From Bacillus multifaciens (GTDB taxonomy: Bacteria > Bacillota > Bacilli > Bacillales > Bacillaceae_G): a stretch of 64,000 bases of DNA. Positions 42,729 through 51,536 of the stretch are shown here, piece by piece; the first letter of the stretch is position 1, and each line of letters opens with the position of its first letter. Where the stretch lies: assembly GCF_030756675.1 (NCBI RefSeq), contig NZ_JAVBXD010000013.1, forward strand, positions 38,401-102,400, in the 5' to 3' direction. The position numbers were made by a program, and so were the translations under genes. Below the pieces are notes generated by a model that did no database searches, was not told the origin of the DNA, and saw only the letters and a program-made list of their open reading frames with translations.

Positions 42729-43067
42729 ATGAACAGGGTAGGAAAAGCTGATTTTGTTTCTGGATTTGTACCAAATCATAACCATGGGTCAGTGGATTAT
42801 ACATCTGTTGCGGGAGGACATGTACATCAATGCCTAGATGTAACATCTCCGCCCATTAAGACACAAGAGGGCGGGCACATACATTATACAGAAGGATATG
42901 TTTTGTTCGAAGATGGACATACGCACTATTACAAGGCGTACTCAGGACCAGCAATTCCAGTTGGAAACGGAATGCATGTTCATTATTACGATTTTTATAC
43001 GACGGAAGATAACGGGCATAAACATCGTATTAAGGGCGTAGATCAAGCTGCTCCAGGTGATAAATAA
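42729..43067 (+). CDS. YmaF-family His-rich protein
   Basis: 112 residues with periodic G-H-x-H units (PNHNHGSVDY, GGHVHQC, GGHIHYTEGY, DGHTHYY, GMHVHYYDFY, NGHKHRIKG), the layout of YmaF proteins of Bacilli. The His pairs could bind metal. Role unknown, spore association suspected in the family. ATG 42729 has ATGAGGATA upstream; ATG 42720 is too close to AAGGGG. Confidence 0.8.
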   Translation: MNRVGKADFVSGFVPNHNHGSVDYTSVAGGHVHQCLDVTSPPIKTQEGGHIHYTEGYVLFEDGHTHYYKAYSGPAIPVGNGMHVHYYDFYTTEDNGHKHRIKGVDQAAPGDK

Positions 43068-43097
43068 AAGCTCTCGTAGCTTAAAAGGAGTGATTGT

Positions 43098-44003
43098 ATG
43101 TCTCAAGACCAACCTGTCTCTGAACAATTTGTGATGGATCCTCAGCGAGCTATGCTCCTACCTCCAGAGCTGAAAGCAGCACCTTCTGAATCATTAACAG
43201 AACAATTATTTATTGAAAGGTCCTTAACAGAAAATCAATTTTGGCTGCGAATTATGAAGGAGCATGCCCTTTTTCTTAGTGAAGGGTTTGATAGACATGA
43301 GAAAAGTTTAATTCAACAAGTAGAAGTATTTTATCATTTGTTTGACCGGCATTTACAAAAAGCATTTTCTGTTCCTCACACAGTGCAAGCAGTTCGGAAA
43401 TTAAATGAAGAAAGTATTGAGCTAGTTTACGCTTTCCGTAATTATAAAAGAAATCTTTTAATTTTAATTATTAATTGTAAAGCAAAAGGGTTTAATTTCC
43501 CGCTATTAGTGGACCATACTGCACGAGAAGCGGAATATTTTATGAGGACACTCCAGAAATTTAACGAGGGAAAAATGGATCCGATTCAAGATTCAATCAT
43601 TAGTGAAAATGTATTTTGGTTACGAATCATGATGGAACACTCTCGTTTTATTGCATCTCTGCTTGATCAATCAGAAAGAAATTTAGTTCATACTGCGTCG
43701 AAATTCGGTGACGATTTTGAGGTTCTCCTCAATCAAGCTAGAGATGTTGAATCCATGTTATATAAGAAACAACCAACATATCCGATTATTGGTAAAATGA
43801 ATAAAGATAGCGAAAATGCGACTGTTGAATTAAGAAACTTCAAAAAAGCAGGACTGGAGTTCATCCAAACATGTCAAATTAAAAATGTAATTAATCCTTT
43901 ACTAGCGGATCATGTTTTAAGAGAAGCGAACCATTTCCTCTTTATGATCAGCGTTTTAGAACAGCGATTAAAACAAAAACAAATGGAACAATCCGGACAG
44001 TAA
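43098..44003 (+). CDS. DUF2935 protein, ferritin-like tandem domains
   Basis: 301 residues made of two similar all-helical halves, each with a NxFWLRIMxEHxxF motif (about 46-60 and 173-187) and a later LxDHxxREAxxF (about 134-147 and 274-287). The Glu-x-His pattern suggests a di-metal four-helix bundle. Family function is unknown. Thirty base pairs separate it from the YmaF gene, so they are probably one operon (AAAAGGAGTG site). Confidence 0.85.
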   Translation: MSQDQPVSEQFVMDPQRAMLLPPELKAAPSESLTEQLFIERSLTENQFWLRIMKEHALFLSEGFDRHEKSLIQQVEVFYHLFDRHLQKAFSVPHTVQAVRKLNEESIELVYAFRNYKRNLLILIINCKAKGFNFPLLVDHTAREAEYFMRTLQKFNEGKMDPIQDSIISENVFWLRIMMEHSRFIASLLDQSERNLVHTASKFGDDFEVLLNQARDVESMLYKKQPTYPIIGKMNKDSENATVELRNFKKAGLEFIQTCQIKNVINPLLADHVLREANHFLFMISVLEQRLKQKQMEQSGQ

Positions 44004-44095
44004 TCATATAGCTAGGATCTCTAGTTTTAATATGGATATTGAATCATACTCTACAAACCTTTATTATGAATATATTGGATGTTATGTATTATTTT

Positions 44096-44305
44096 GGTTC
44101 ATCACCGTAACATGGGGTTGATTTTTTGAAAATGAATCATTTTTATTAATACACTTCACTGTGAGTGGCGACTCCTGCCGGAATAGCGAGGAAAGTGAGA
44201 CCCCGCAGGCTTGCCGAGGAGGCTCGCTCTCGCCCGCGGAAAGCGTCCACTCGGAGTGGAGTATACATCTATCTATATGTCACCCCCGTCTTTTGGTGAT
44301 GAACC
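44096..44305. mobile_element. 210-bp MITE, ISL3-like ends, copy 2
   Basis: Same 11-bp inverted ends as the element at 19801, flanked by an exact 8-bp duplication ATTATTTT (44088-44095 and 44306-44313). The outer about 50 bp on each side match copy 1. The centre carries an extra GC-rich palindromic block of about 93 bp (GTGAGTGGCGACTCCTGCCG ... CCCGCGGAAAGCGTCCACTC) that resembles a recurrent Bacillaceae intergenic unit. A frame at 44161-44427 inside it is not a gene. Confidence 0.93.
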
Positions 44306-44399
44306 ATTATTTTGAAGTTTTTTATTTTTTGACATATCAATTGCAGAATTTGCGTTGGCTTTTATGTCAGTTATCTATACATAGTAAAGGTGGATTTAC

Positions 44400-44606
44400 A
44401 TGTTCTTTCAGAAATATAAAGGTTTAATTCTTGCAATAGCTGGTGCTGTTATTTACATTGTCACAACACTGTATTTGAAAGATTTAGAGTATGTATATCG
44501 AGTGTGTATTAAAATCTCTGCAGGAATCATGATAGTTGTTGGGGGTATTATAGTCGAGGATTCCAATCGCTTCTATAAAAAAAAGCAGAGAGATAACAAC
44601 GTATAA
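44400..44606 (+). CDS. Small two-helix membrane protein
   Basis: 68 residues: helix 1 about 9-26 (LILAIAGAVIYIVTTLYL), helix 2 about 38-53 (ISAGIMIVVGGIIVED), then a basic C-terminus. AAAGGTGGATTTAC precedes ATG 44400. No family recognised. Confidence 0.6.
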   Translation: MFFQKYKGLILAIAGAVIYIVTTLYLKDLEYVYRVCIKISAGIMIVVGGIIVEDSNRFYKKKQRDNNV

Positions 44607-44695
44607 TCGTTTGGAACGATATATGAACGGGGAGTGCCTGCTGAGTATAAACTTGGAGGCGCTTTGTTTTTATATAATAAAAAGGAGAAAAGTGT

Positions 44696-45001
44696 ATGAA
44701 AACAAGGTACATGGTTCAATTCGGGATCGCTATTGTATTCTTCAGCGTTTCTGCTCTTATTAGTTGGTACGAAGGAAGTAATTTAATCGAAGATTCATTT
44801 GAATGGAAGTATTCCGCTAAGTTTACGAATTATTTTCAAGGGCCAGTTTCAAGTTATGATGATATTTTGCAAATTGATTTCTTTGTATATGCAGCTAAAT
44901 TTTATCCTGTGCCAGTGCTGATTATGGTTGCGAGTTTTGGCTATATGTTGTTTTTAAGTGTGTATATTATTTTGAAAAAAAGGGACATTTATCCAGTTTA
45001 G
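44696..45001 (+). CDS. DUF4306 (YjdJ-like) membrane protein
   Basis: 101 residues: N-terminal helix (FGIAIVFFSVSALISWYEG), extracellular stretch with DSFEWKYSAKFTNYFQG, and a C-terminal helix (VLIMVASFGYMLFLSVYIILKK). This is the layout of DUF4306 proteins such as YjdJ. Function unknown. Its C-terminal 37 residues are closely repeated by the fragment at 46847. Confidence 0.78.
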   Translation: MKTRYMVQFGIAIVFFSVSALISWYEGSNLIEDSFEWKYSAKFTNYFQGPVSSYDDILQIDFFVYAAKFYPVPVLIMVASFGYMLFLSVYIILKKRDIYPV

Positions 45002-45104
45002 AAGTAGTTATGTATACTGGTAATCTGATTTCCCCTGAAAAACAGATGAGCGTTTCACACATTTCATTCATAGTACGATTTACTATTCTACTTTGTCATG
45101 AAGT

Positions 45105-45158
45105 AAAAAGAAATCAAATTTATCCTCATAAAAGGATATAATCTGATTTCTTTTTTTA
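45105..45158. terminator. Terminator between DUF4306 gene and LPXTG gene
   Basis: AAAAAGAAATCA ... ATCCT / AGGAT ... TGATTTCTTTTTTT, imperfect long stem with T-run; it serves the minus-strand LRR gene and possibly the plus-strand gene. Confidence 0.75.
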
Positions 45159-45164
45159 ATTCTA

Positions 45165-46766
45165 TTATTGTCCTTCTCGTTTCGCTTTTCTTCGCAAGAA
45201 CCAAGCTCCAAGGAGTGCAAGAACTCCGGCGATTCCTGTTGTTTCAACAGCAGAACCTGTTTTTGGAAGTGATTTTGATACGGTTGATTTGATAACTTGA
45301 CCGGTTCCATTTGTGTTACTGTTGTTATTGCCACTGTTAGAATTTCCGTTGTTACTGTTATTATTGTTATTCCCATTTTCATTGTTTGTATTATCTGTTT
45401 GTGAGAATACTAGTTTTGTTGCTTCACTTTCTAACCATTTATCAGTCTTTTTATATCGAATGAGGGCTTTTTTGCCTTCTTCAACTGAAATGTATCCATC
45501 AATCACAAAGTCATTCCATGTTTTCCCTTCATCAAGAGAGTATTCCATATGATTAGATACACCTAAAATCTTCTTGTTTTTCATATCAACAAAGACAACT
45601 GGCGCATCTGGACGATCACTGTGAGTGGAGAATTGATAATCAAAATAATAACCAAAATCAGTTTGCTCATTATCATTTTCAGGCTTGAAATTTTGCTGTA
45701 ACAATTCGATATGCTTTTTCGCAAATGGTCCATTTTTTAAATTAAATTTATTTTCTCCGATATTTAAATAAAGAAGTTTAGATGTATTTAAGTTAGGCAA
45801 GTCAGTCAGTGCATTGTTATTTAATTGTACATTGCGAAGTATTCCGCTTGAATTGAACTGTATAGAAGAAAGGGCATTGTGTTCCGCAAAGAGATCGTGC
45901 AATGCGACTTGATTTTCTAAGTTCAAACTTGTTAGGTTATTGTTCGCTACATCGAGTATTTGTAGTTTTGATTGTTTTGGTAAATGTAATTCTTTTATAC
46001 CATTATGTGCAGCTGACAGAACAGTTAGTTCAGTTTGCTTAGATACGTCTAAAACAGTAATTTGATTGTTTTCTAAATGCAAAGATTGGAGATCTTTATT
46101 TTCAGATAATGAAAGGGCATTGATTCCTAAGTTGCTTATAGCTAAGTGTTTTAGTTTCTTATTGCTTGATAGATCAATAGAAAGAGCAGATGCCTTGTTT
46201 ACTTTATTATTTGCATACAAATTGAGTTCTTCTAAATTTGATAATAAGTGAAATCCTTGTAAGGAAGTGAATGTTCCCTCATTCGTAATGTCAAGCATTG
46301 TTACTTGCTTTAATTCTTCTTCTGTTACTTTATCATTAGGTGTTTTTTCAAGCTCACTAGCAATTGCACTGGCAATGGTTGCGTCAGGGAATATTTCTGA
46401 AATTGTTTGTTTTACTGGCGCTTGTGTTTGTTGATTTACTTCCTTTTTTAAATTCTCCTCTTTTGTAGGTGCTGTTTGCTGAGGTGTTGGTTTATTTTCT
46501 TGAGAAGATGGAGCGGTTGTTTTGCTTTGTTCTTGTACAGGTTTCGTTTGTTCAATTGGCTTTTGTTGTTGTTCGGGCTTGGATTCTTGCTTTTGCGCAG
46601 CTTCAGGAGTATTCGTTTGTTTTGATTCAAGTTCTTTCTTATGTACAGTTTCTTTTGCTTCTTCTAAAGTGACAGTCTTCGTTTCGTTCGTTTGAGCGAA
46701 CGCGCTCATAGGTTGCAGTAATAAAGATGTAGCTGCGACAGCTTGTAAAGCGTGCTTTTTCTTCAC
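45165..46766 (-). CDS. LPXTG-anchored leucine-rich repeat surface protein
   Basis: 533 residues. Signal peptide ends near SAFA-QTNE (about 25). A Gln/Lys/Pro/Thr-rich linker (30-118) precedes an internalin-like cap (FPDATIASAIASELEK) and about ten LRR units (LEELNLYANN, LQSLHLENNQITVLDVS, LQILDVANNNLTSLNLEN). A beta-type domain follows (about 365-450), then an Asn/Gly/Ser-rich spacer and the sortase signal LPKTG (500-504), membrane helix and basic tail. It is covalently wall-attached and probably mediates adhesion. It has no NEAT domain, unlike IlsA. Confidence 0.92.
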   Translation of the reverse strand: MKKKHALQAVAATSLLLQPMSAFAQTNETKTVTLEEAKETVHKKELESKQTNTPEAAQKQESKPEQQQKPIEQTKPVQEQSKTTAPSSQENKPTPQQTAPTKEENLKKEVNQQTQAPVKQTISEIFPDATIASAIASELEKTPNDKVTEEELKQVTMLDITNEGTFTSLQGFHLLSNLEELNLYANNKVNKASALSIDLSSNKKLKHLAISNLGINALSLSENKDLQSLHLENNQITVLDVSKQTELTVLSAAHNGIKELHLPKQSKLQILDVANNNLTSLNLENQVALHDLFAEHNALSSIQFNSSGILRNVQLNNNALTDLPNLNTSKLLYLNIGENKFNLKNGPFAKKHIELLQQNFKPENDNEQTDFGYYFDYQFSTHSDRPDAPVVFVDMKNKKILGVSNHMEYSLDEGKTWNDFVIDGYISVEEGKKALIRYKKTDKWLESEATKLVFSQTDNTNNENGNNNNNSNNGNSNSGNNNSNTNGTGQVIKSTVSKSLPKTGSAVETTGIAGVLALLGAWFLRRKAKREGQ

Positions 46767-46846
46767 TAAAAACCACCTCTAAATTTTGAATTTTTTAAAA
46801 AATACCAATAAGAAATTTATACCAAAAATTACAATAATAATCAATA

Positions 46847-46981
46847 GTGATGGATTTTTTTGTAAAATTTTCTGTATATATAGCGAAATTTTACCTTATA
46901 CCAATCTTAAGTGTGGTTGCTAGTTTTGGATATATGTTACTTTTAGGTGTGTATATCATTTTTGAAAGAAAGGATGATAAA
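46847..46981 (+). pseudogene. Truncated second copy of the DUF4306 gene (3' part)
   Basis: The frame reads DFFVKFSVYIAKFY, IPILSVVASFGYML and LLGVYIIFERKD, closely matching the C-terminal end of the DUF4306 protein at 44696 (DFFVYAAKFY ... VASFGYMLFLSVYIILKKRD). The N-terminal half is missing. It has no convincing start signal, and the DHFR-like gene starts at its end. Confidence 0.7.
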
Positions 46982-46982
46982 A

Positions 46983-47510
46983 ATGAAACGAGAACGAAAA
47001 GTAATTTTATACATTGGAACTTCAATTGATGGATATATTGCAAGCGAAGATGGGACCTTAGAGTGGTTAGAATCAACAGAAACTGAAGGAGATAATGGAT
47101 ACGGTACCCTTCTTGAAAGAATTGATACTGTTGTAATAGGAAAAAGAACATATGACGTAATTCGTGGGTTTGATATGGATTATCCTTATGCTAACTACGC
47201 TAATTATGTTTTTTCAACTTCTGTAGATGGTAGAGATGAATATGCTCAATTTTTAAAAGAAAATGTAAAAACATTTATTACTAACTTAAAAAAACAGCCG
47301 GGAAAAGATATTTGGTTAATTGGTGGTGGTAATTTAGCACGAGAATTTTTCAAAGAAAACTTAATTGATGAATTTCAACTTGCAATCGCACCTATCATTT
47401 TAGGTAAAGGCATTTCTCTTTATACTGACGGTGACATTGAAACAAAATTCACACTAACAAAGATAGAACAACTTGGTCAACTTGCGATGTTACATTACGT
47501 TAAAAAATAA
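46983..47510 (+). CDS. Dihydrofolate reductase-like (RibD C-terminal domain) protein
   Basis: 175 residues: VILYIGTSIDGYIASEDGTLEWL at the N-terminus, VVIGKRTYDVIRGF in the middle, DIWLIGGGNLAREFFKENLIDEFQLAIAPIILGKG toward the end, the pattern of YwjB/YyaP-type RibD_C proteins. It probably binds NADPH; substrate unknown. ATG 46983 has AAAGGATGATAAAA upstream; earlier in-frame ATGs lie within the truncated DUF4306 copy. Confidence 0.85.
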   Translation: MKRERKVILYIGTSIDGYIASEDGTLEWLESTETEGDNGYGTLLERIDTVVIGKRTYDVIRGFDMDYPYANYANYVFSTSVDGRDEYAQFLKENVKTFITNLKKQPGKDIWLIGGGNLAREFFKENLIDEFQLAIAPIILGKGISLYTDGDIETKFTLTKIEQLGQLAMLHYVKK

Positions 47511-47524
47511 TGGTTACTCAGTTA

Positions 47525-47708
47525 CTTTATGAAAAACCGACAGAAAAGCATTTTTTTAAATGGGCGAGAGGGACTAGCCATGCATAGAAGCGGTCAGGAC
47601 CTTTTCCTGCCACGTGCAAGGTTTGAAAACAAAAGTAGACAATAAGTACAGGCCCCTACCCTTGTTCGCATGACAGCAGTCTATATGCCAAAAAATGAAT
47701 TTACAAGT
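47525..47708 (+). repeat. Dispersed stem-loop repeat, copy D
   Basis: Starts about 15 bp after the DHFR-like stop with GAAAAACCGACAGAAAAGCA. It carries the core CTAGCCATGCATAGAAGCGG then TCAGGACCTTTTCCTGCCACGTGC and ends GAATTTACAAGTA. In copy D the 5' stem arm is partly mutated. Confidence 0.78.
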
Positions 47709-47945
47709 AATAGACAGACACATCTTCACTAGAATCATACACTTTTCTAAATTTCTAAAAGGTATAGCTGAGTAGTTACAGATAATGTTTTAATAAGAAG
47801 CCAAATAAAAAAGTCGGTTCTTCTGTTAGTGAAGATAGTCGCTATTAGCTCTAAAGAAAGCATATCCCCTTCAAATTCATTCATAAAATAAAAAATCTTT
47901 AATACAATAAACCAATCCGTTCTTTTTCGAAAGGAGGGGTGGGAG

Positions 47946-48182
47946 ATGAGCCGTATAATTAAAATTGATATTACAGACAAGGTAGTGGCGAAATTTAAGA
48001 CAGATTATTTGGAATTATACTCTAATAAATTTATGATTGGTAAATTTTATGTCTATACTGAAGAGAAGCAATATGTATTAGAAGATGGTTATTTATATGA
48101 AGATGGTAAGTTTTATCGCCTCATTGATACGCGCCGAGATAACAGTCCAGCAGTAGAAGGCTGTGACTTAGGATGGTGTTAA
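47946..48182 (+). CDS. Conserved hypothetical protein upstream of cse60
   Basis: 78 residues, soluble, beta-rich (RIIKIDITDKVVAKFKTDYL; KFYVYTEEKQYVLEDGYLYE), ending CDLGWC. AAAGGAGGGGTGGGAG precedes ATG 47946. It is followed by cse60 with one base between stop and start, so the two are co-transcribed and a sporulation link is likely (inference). Confidence 0.65.
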   Translation: MSRIIKIDITDKVVAKFKTDYLELYSNKFMIGKFYVYTEEKQYVLEDGYLYEDGKFYRLIDTRRDNSPAVEGCDLGWC

Positions 48183-48183
48183 T

Positions 48184-48366
48184 GTGATTCGCGTGAAGAT
48201 CTTTGATGAAAGTCATGAAAAAGATTTAGAAGAGGCCATCAATGTCTTTTTGAAAAAAATGGACGAAGAACAAATTGTAGATATTAAGTACCAAGTATCG
48301 GTTTCGAACAATGATGAAGAGAGTCAAATTTATTGTTTCTCTGCGATGGTTGTATATCGGTCTTAA
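48184..48366 (+). CDS. cse60: Sporulation protein Cse60
   Basis: 60 residues, exactly the length of B. subtilis Cse60, and recognisable by VKIFDESHEKDLEEAINVFL, VDIKYQVSV and IYCFSAMVVYR. In B. subtilis it is made under sigma E in the mother cell; molecular role unknown. It starts with GTG 48184, with TTAGGATGG upstream inside the preceding gene. Terminator follows directly. Confidence 0.85.
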   Translation: MIRVKIFDESHEKDLEEAINVFLKKMDEEQIVDIKYQVSVSNNDEESQIYCFSAMVVYRS

Positions 48367-48402
48367 ATACAAAAAAGACGACGCGAAGTCGTCTTTTTTG
48401 TA
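48367..48402 (+). terminator. cse60 terminator
   Basis: ACAAAAAAGACGAC / GTCGTCTTTTTTGT with a 5-nt loop. Confidence 0.9.
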
Positions 48403-48429
48403 TTTATCCCGCTATTCGTGGACAGTAAG

Positions 48430-48545
48430 ACCCCCACCTGATGGAAGTTTCACTTTATCGGCGGAAATCCCTCATTTATCGGCGACTTTAAGCAATATAA
48501 AGACATTTCGATACAATATAAAGACCCCTTGACAACACCTGACAC
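48430..48545. repeat. Tandem ATCGGCG-type repeat, locus 3, degenerate
   Basis: Begins with TGATGGAAGTTTCACTTTAT (shared with 141-164), then TTTATCGGCGGAAATCCC, TTTATCGGCGACTTTAAG, CAATATAAAGACATTTCGATA and CAATATAAAGACCCC. It is the most diverged of the four loci. It fills the gap between cse60 and the exporter gene. Confidence 0.72.
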
Positions 48546-48597
48546 GAATCGCCCTTTCTACTGAGGTACAGTTATAACAGAATGTCTACTTCATTTT

Positions 48598-50046
48598 CTA
48601 CAGTGCAGTGCCTTTTTGCTGCGGTGCAACTGTTTCTTGTTGTTTAGATTGTATACATAGCCATGCAATAAATAAACTGATAACTGCTAATATAAATGTG
48701 CCGCTAAAGATAATATGAACACTAGAAGCGAGTACTTCTTGCGATCCAGTAGCAGTACTTCCATGCTCTGAAGTTACTAAGTTTACATTTCCGTCTCCTG
48801 CGCTGTGGATGACTGTATTGAAAATCGTTCCAAATATTGCTGCGCCTAGCGTTTGGCTAAATGTATTAATAAATGTATTTAACCCGACTGCTGTTCCGCG
48901 TTTATTCGCAGGGACAGAAGCTTGAATTGTGACCATAAAGATTGGTGTCATCAGTCCCATTCCCATGCCGAACATGCCCATTGCAATGTAAATAAGAGAT
49001 GGATGCGAATGAGTAGATAGTATGAATAACAAGAACGTTGAAGCGGATAAAATGCTGCCGCCAAGTAAAATAATTTGTTTTGTTTGTAAACGGCCAACTA
49101 AGTTACCAGACATCATCGCGCCAACTGTCCAAAATACAGGAATTGGCATTAGAATCATCCCAGCTTCCGTTGCGTTTTTTCCTAATACCCCTTGTGTCCA
49201 AATTGGAAGGTACATTGTAATACTAATAATCATCGCACCAGCAATTAATGTTAATACGTTGACGATAGATACAGTTCGGTTAGAGAACAGATCCAACGGA
49301 ATTAATGGTTCTGGTGATTTTTTTTCTACGAATAAGAAAAGGATAAATGCGAAAACTGCAAATACTAGTAGGCCGATAATTGTGATATCGCCCCAGTTTT
49401 GATGCTGACTTCCTGTTAGTAATGCATAAAGTAAGGAAATCGTACTAAGTGAGAAGATAACAGCACCTGGATAATCGATATGATGTTTTGCAGGTTTGAT
49501 AGATTCTTTATAGGAAATCGCAATCATCGCACAAGCAAAGATTCCAAATGGAATGTTTAAGAAAAAGATATAACGCCAAGATAGTGAATCGACTAAAAAA
49601 CCGCCAACTAACGGTCCGACAACACCAGATACACCCCAAACGGCACTTAGCCAACCTTGCGCTTTTGCCCGATCTTTTGCTTCGCTATATAAGTCACCGA
49701 TAATTGTCATTGTAATCGGCATAACAGCACCTGCTCCTACTCCTTGCAGGGCGCGGAACAGAATTAATTGCTCCATTGATGTTGCAACGCCGCATAATGT
49801 AGAGCCGATTAAAAAGATGGCAGCTCCAATTAATAGTACTTTTTTACGTCCAAATAAATCTGCTAGCTTTCCGTAAATCGGTGTTGTTACTGCGGTCGCT
49901 AACATATAAATCGCATATACCCAGCTTACAAGTCCTACTCCTGAAAGTTCGCTTGTAATGCGAGGCACCGCTGTGCTAACAATCGTTCCTTCAACAGCAG
50001 AAAGAAACGTCATTAACATTAAAGATATCATTACTTTTGTTCTCAT
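48598..50046 (-). CDS. DHA2-family (14-TM) MFS drug exporter
   Basis: 482 residues with 14 predicted membrane helices. The DHA2 signatures are visible: LSAVEGTIVSTAVPRI in helix 1, GKLADLFGRKKVLL (motif A) and GWLSAVWGVSGVVGPLVGGFL (motif C, antiporter). It is related to MDR pumps such as LmrB/Bmr3/EmrB; the natural substrate is unknown. AAAGGGGAAAACAG precedes ATG 50046. It is monocistronic. Confidence 0.88.
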   Translation of the reverse strand: MRTKVMISLMLMTFLSAVEGTIVSTAVPRITSELSGVGLVSWVYAIYMLATAVTTPIYGKLADLFGRKKVLLIGAAIFLIGSTLCGVATSMEQLILFRALQGVGAGAVMPITMTIIGDLYSEAKDRAKAQGWLSAVWGVSGVVGPLVGGFLVDSLSWRYIFFLNIPFGIFACAMIAISYKESIKPAKHHIDYPGAVIFSLSTISLLYALLTGSQHQNWGDITIIGLLVFAVFAFILFLFVEKKSPEPLIPLDLFSNRTVSIVNVLTLIAGAMIISITMYLPIWTQGVLGKNATEAGMILMPIPVFWTVGAMMSGNLVGRLQTKQIILLGGSILSASTFLLFILSTHSHPSLIYIAMGMFGMGMGLMTPIFMVTIQASVPANKRGTAVGLNTFINTFSQTLGAAIFGTIFNTVIHSAGDGNVNLVTSEHGSTATGSQEVLASSVHIIFSGTFILAVISLFIAWLCIQSKQQETVAPQQKGTAL

Positions 50047-50078
50047 CTGTTTTCCCCTTTTGCTTTTTTACAATTACA

Positions 50079-50113
50079 AATGAAAAGGAGACTAGTAATT
50101 AGACTCCTTTTTT
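50079..50113. terminator. Terminator-like hairpin between the exporter and ytfP
   Basis: AAAAGGAG ... CTCCTTTTTT stem with interrupted centre. It lies downstream of ytfP on the minus strand and before the exporter gene, and probably ends ytfP transcription. Confidence 0.65.
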
Positions 50114-50117
50114 ACTA

Positions 50118-51383
50118 CTATATGGTAGCATTTTGACCAGCAGTCATTCCAGCAATTCGGCCTGTAACGAATGCGGAAGTAATATTATACCCGCCCGTAT
50201 AACCGTGAATATCAAGAATCTCTCCGCAGAAGTATAAGCCGTTCATGACCTTGGATGACATTTCTTTCGGATTAATTTCTTTCACTGACACCCCGCCGCC
50301 TGTTACGAATGCTTTTTCAAGTGGCTGCGTTCCATTTACGCTAAAGGTAAATCCTTTGAAGTCTGCAGCAAGAGCGCGGATTTTTTCATGAGAAATTTGC
50401 CCGCATTGCTGACTGCCGTCAATTTCATTTTTCTCTAATAGGAATAAGAAATAACGCTCAGGGACATAGCCTTTTAGTACATTCTTTACTGCTTTTTTCG
50501 GATCTTCTTTCATTTGTTTCATCATACGCTGGAATAGTTGTTCGCTGTGTTCTTCTGGGAGCGCATCGATGCTCATTGTTACTTTGTTTGTTTTAAACTT
50601 TTTCATCGTTTTCAGGGCGAACTGGCTGCAGCGAAGTGCTGCTGGCCCAGATACACCGAAATGGGTAAAGAGCATATCCATTTTGTGAGAGATAACTGCT
50701 TTTCCTTTTGGATTTAATACGCTTAGTTCTACATCACGAAGCGCTATGCCCTGTAATGTACGGTCGCGAATAAATGGTTCACTAGAAAGGAGTGGTACTT
50801 CCGTCGGGAATAATTCTGTAATGGCATGCCCTGCTTTTTCCGCCCAAGCATAACCATCTCCAGTAGAGCCTGTATGCGGCACTGATTTCCCGCCAACGGC
50901 AATAACAACATGGTTCGTTTCAATCACTTCACCATTTTGCAGAATGACCGCTTTCGTTTGTCCATTTTCATATTCTACAGTTTTAACAGGGAGATTTGTC
51001 CGAATGGTAACGCGCAGTTCTTTTAAACGTGTTAATAACGCGTCTACAACGGACTGAGCTTTGTTTGATACAGGAAACATTCGTCCATGATCTTCTTCTT
51101 TTAATTTAACACCAAGTTTTTCGAAGAACTGAATAATGTCTTCGTTATTAAAAATAGAAAAGGCGCTATATAAGAAACGACCATTTCCCGGAATATGTTT
51201 TACAATTTCATCAAGCGGAAGACGGTTTGTTACGTTGCAGCGTCCGCCGCCAGAAATAGCAAGCTTTCTTCCTAATTTGTCACCTTTATCAAGAAGTAAC
51301 ACGCGAGCACCTTCTTCAGCAGCACCGATCGCTGCCATTAATCCTGAAGGACCTCCACCAATGACAATTACATCATAATGCAT
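50118..51383 (-). CDS. ytfP: HI0933/BaiN-type flavoprotein (YtfP)
   Basis: 421 residues. N-terminal FAD-binding Rossmann motif [20 protein letters not shown], family motif [16 protein letters not shown], and a C-terminal FAD segment [19 protein letters not shown] and [25 protein letters not shown](P)/FAD-dependent oxidoreductase of unknown substrate. ATG 51383 has ATGAGGTCG upstream; the frame to 51416 is less well supported. It is divergent from murJ, as ytfP and ytgP are neighbours in B. subtilis. Confidence 0.88.
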   Translation of the reverse strand: MHYDVIVIGGGPSGLMAAIGAAEEGARVLLLDKGDKLGRKLAISGGGRCNVTNRLPLDEIVKHIPGNGRFLYSAFSIFNNEDIIQFFEKLGVKLKEEDHGRMFPVSNKAQSVVDALLTRLKELRVTIRTNLPVKTVEYENGQTKAVILQNGEVIETNHVVIAVGGKSVPHTGSTGDGYAWAEKAGHAITELFPTEVPLLSSEPFIRDRTLQGIALRDVELSVLNPKGKAVISHKMDMLFTHFGVSGPAALRCSQFALKTMKKFKTNKVTMSIDALPEEHSEQLFQRMMKQMKEDPKKAVKNVLKGYVPERYFLFLLEKNEIDGSQQCGQISHEKIRALAADFKGFTFSVNGTQPLEKAFVTGGGVSVKEINPKEMSSKVMNGLYFCGEILDIHGYTGGYNITSAFVTGRIAGMTAGQNATI

Positions 51384-51536
51384 ATTAATCGACCTCATTT
51401 TCTTATTTTGCTGCATTCAAGAATATCATGTTTTCATAGAAAAGAAAAATGGAGGGATATGCTGTTTCGAGGAGAAAGTATGGTACAATACAAAAGTTGG
51501 AGTTCAGCGTTTGAAATAATGTAGGAGGATTTTTTT

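Noticed and set aside
44161-44427. 88-residue frame over the second MITE
   Set aside because: It lies in the palindromic MITE centre and continues into flanking DNA; no ribosome site and composition is not protein-like.
47747-47980. 77-residue minus-strand frame overlapping the start of the gene at 47946
   Set aside because: No convincing ribosome site, overlaps the well-supported plus-strand gene, and no recognisable family. Not fully excluded.
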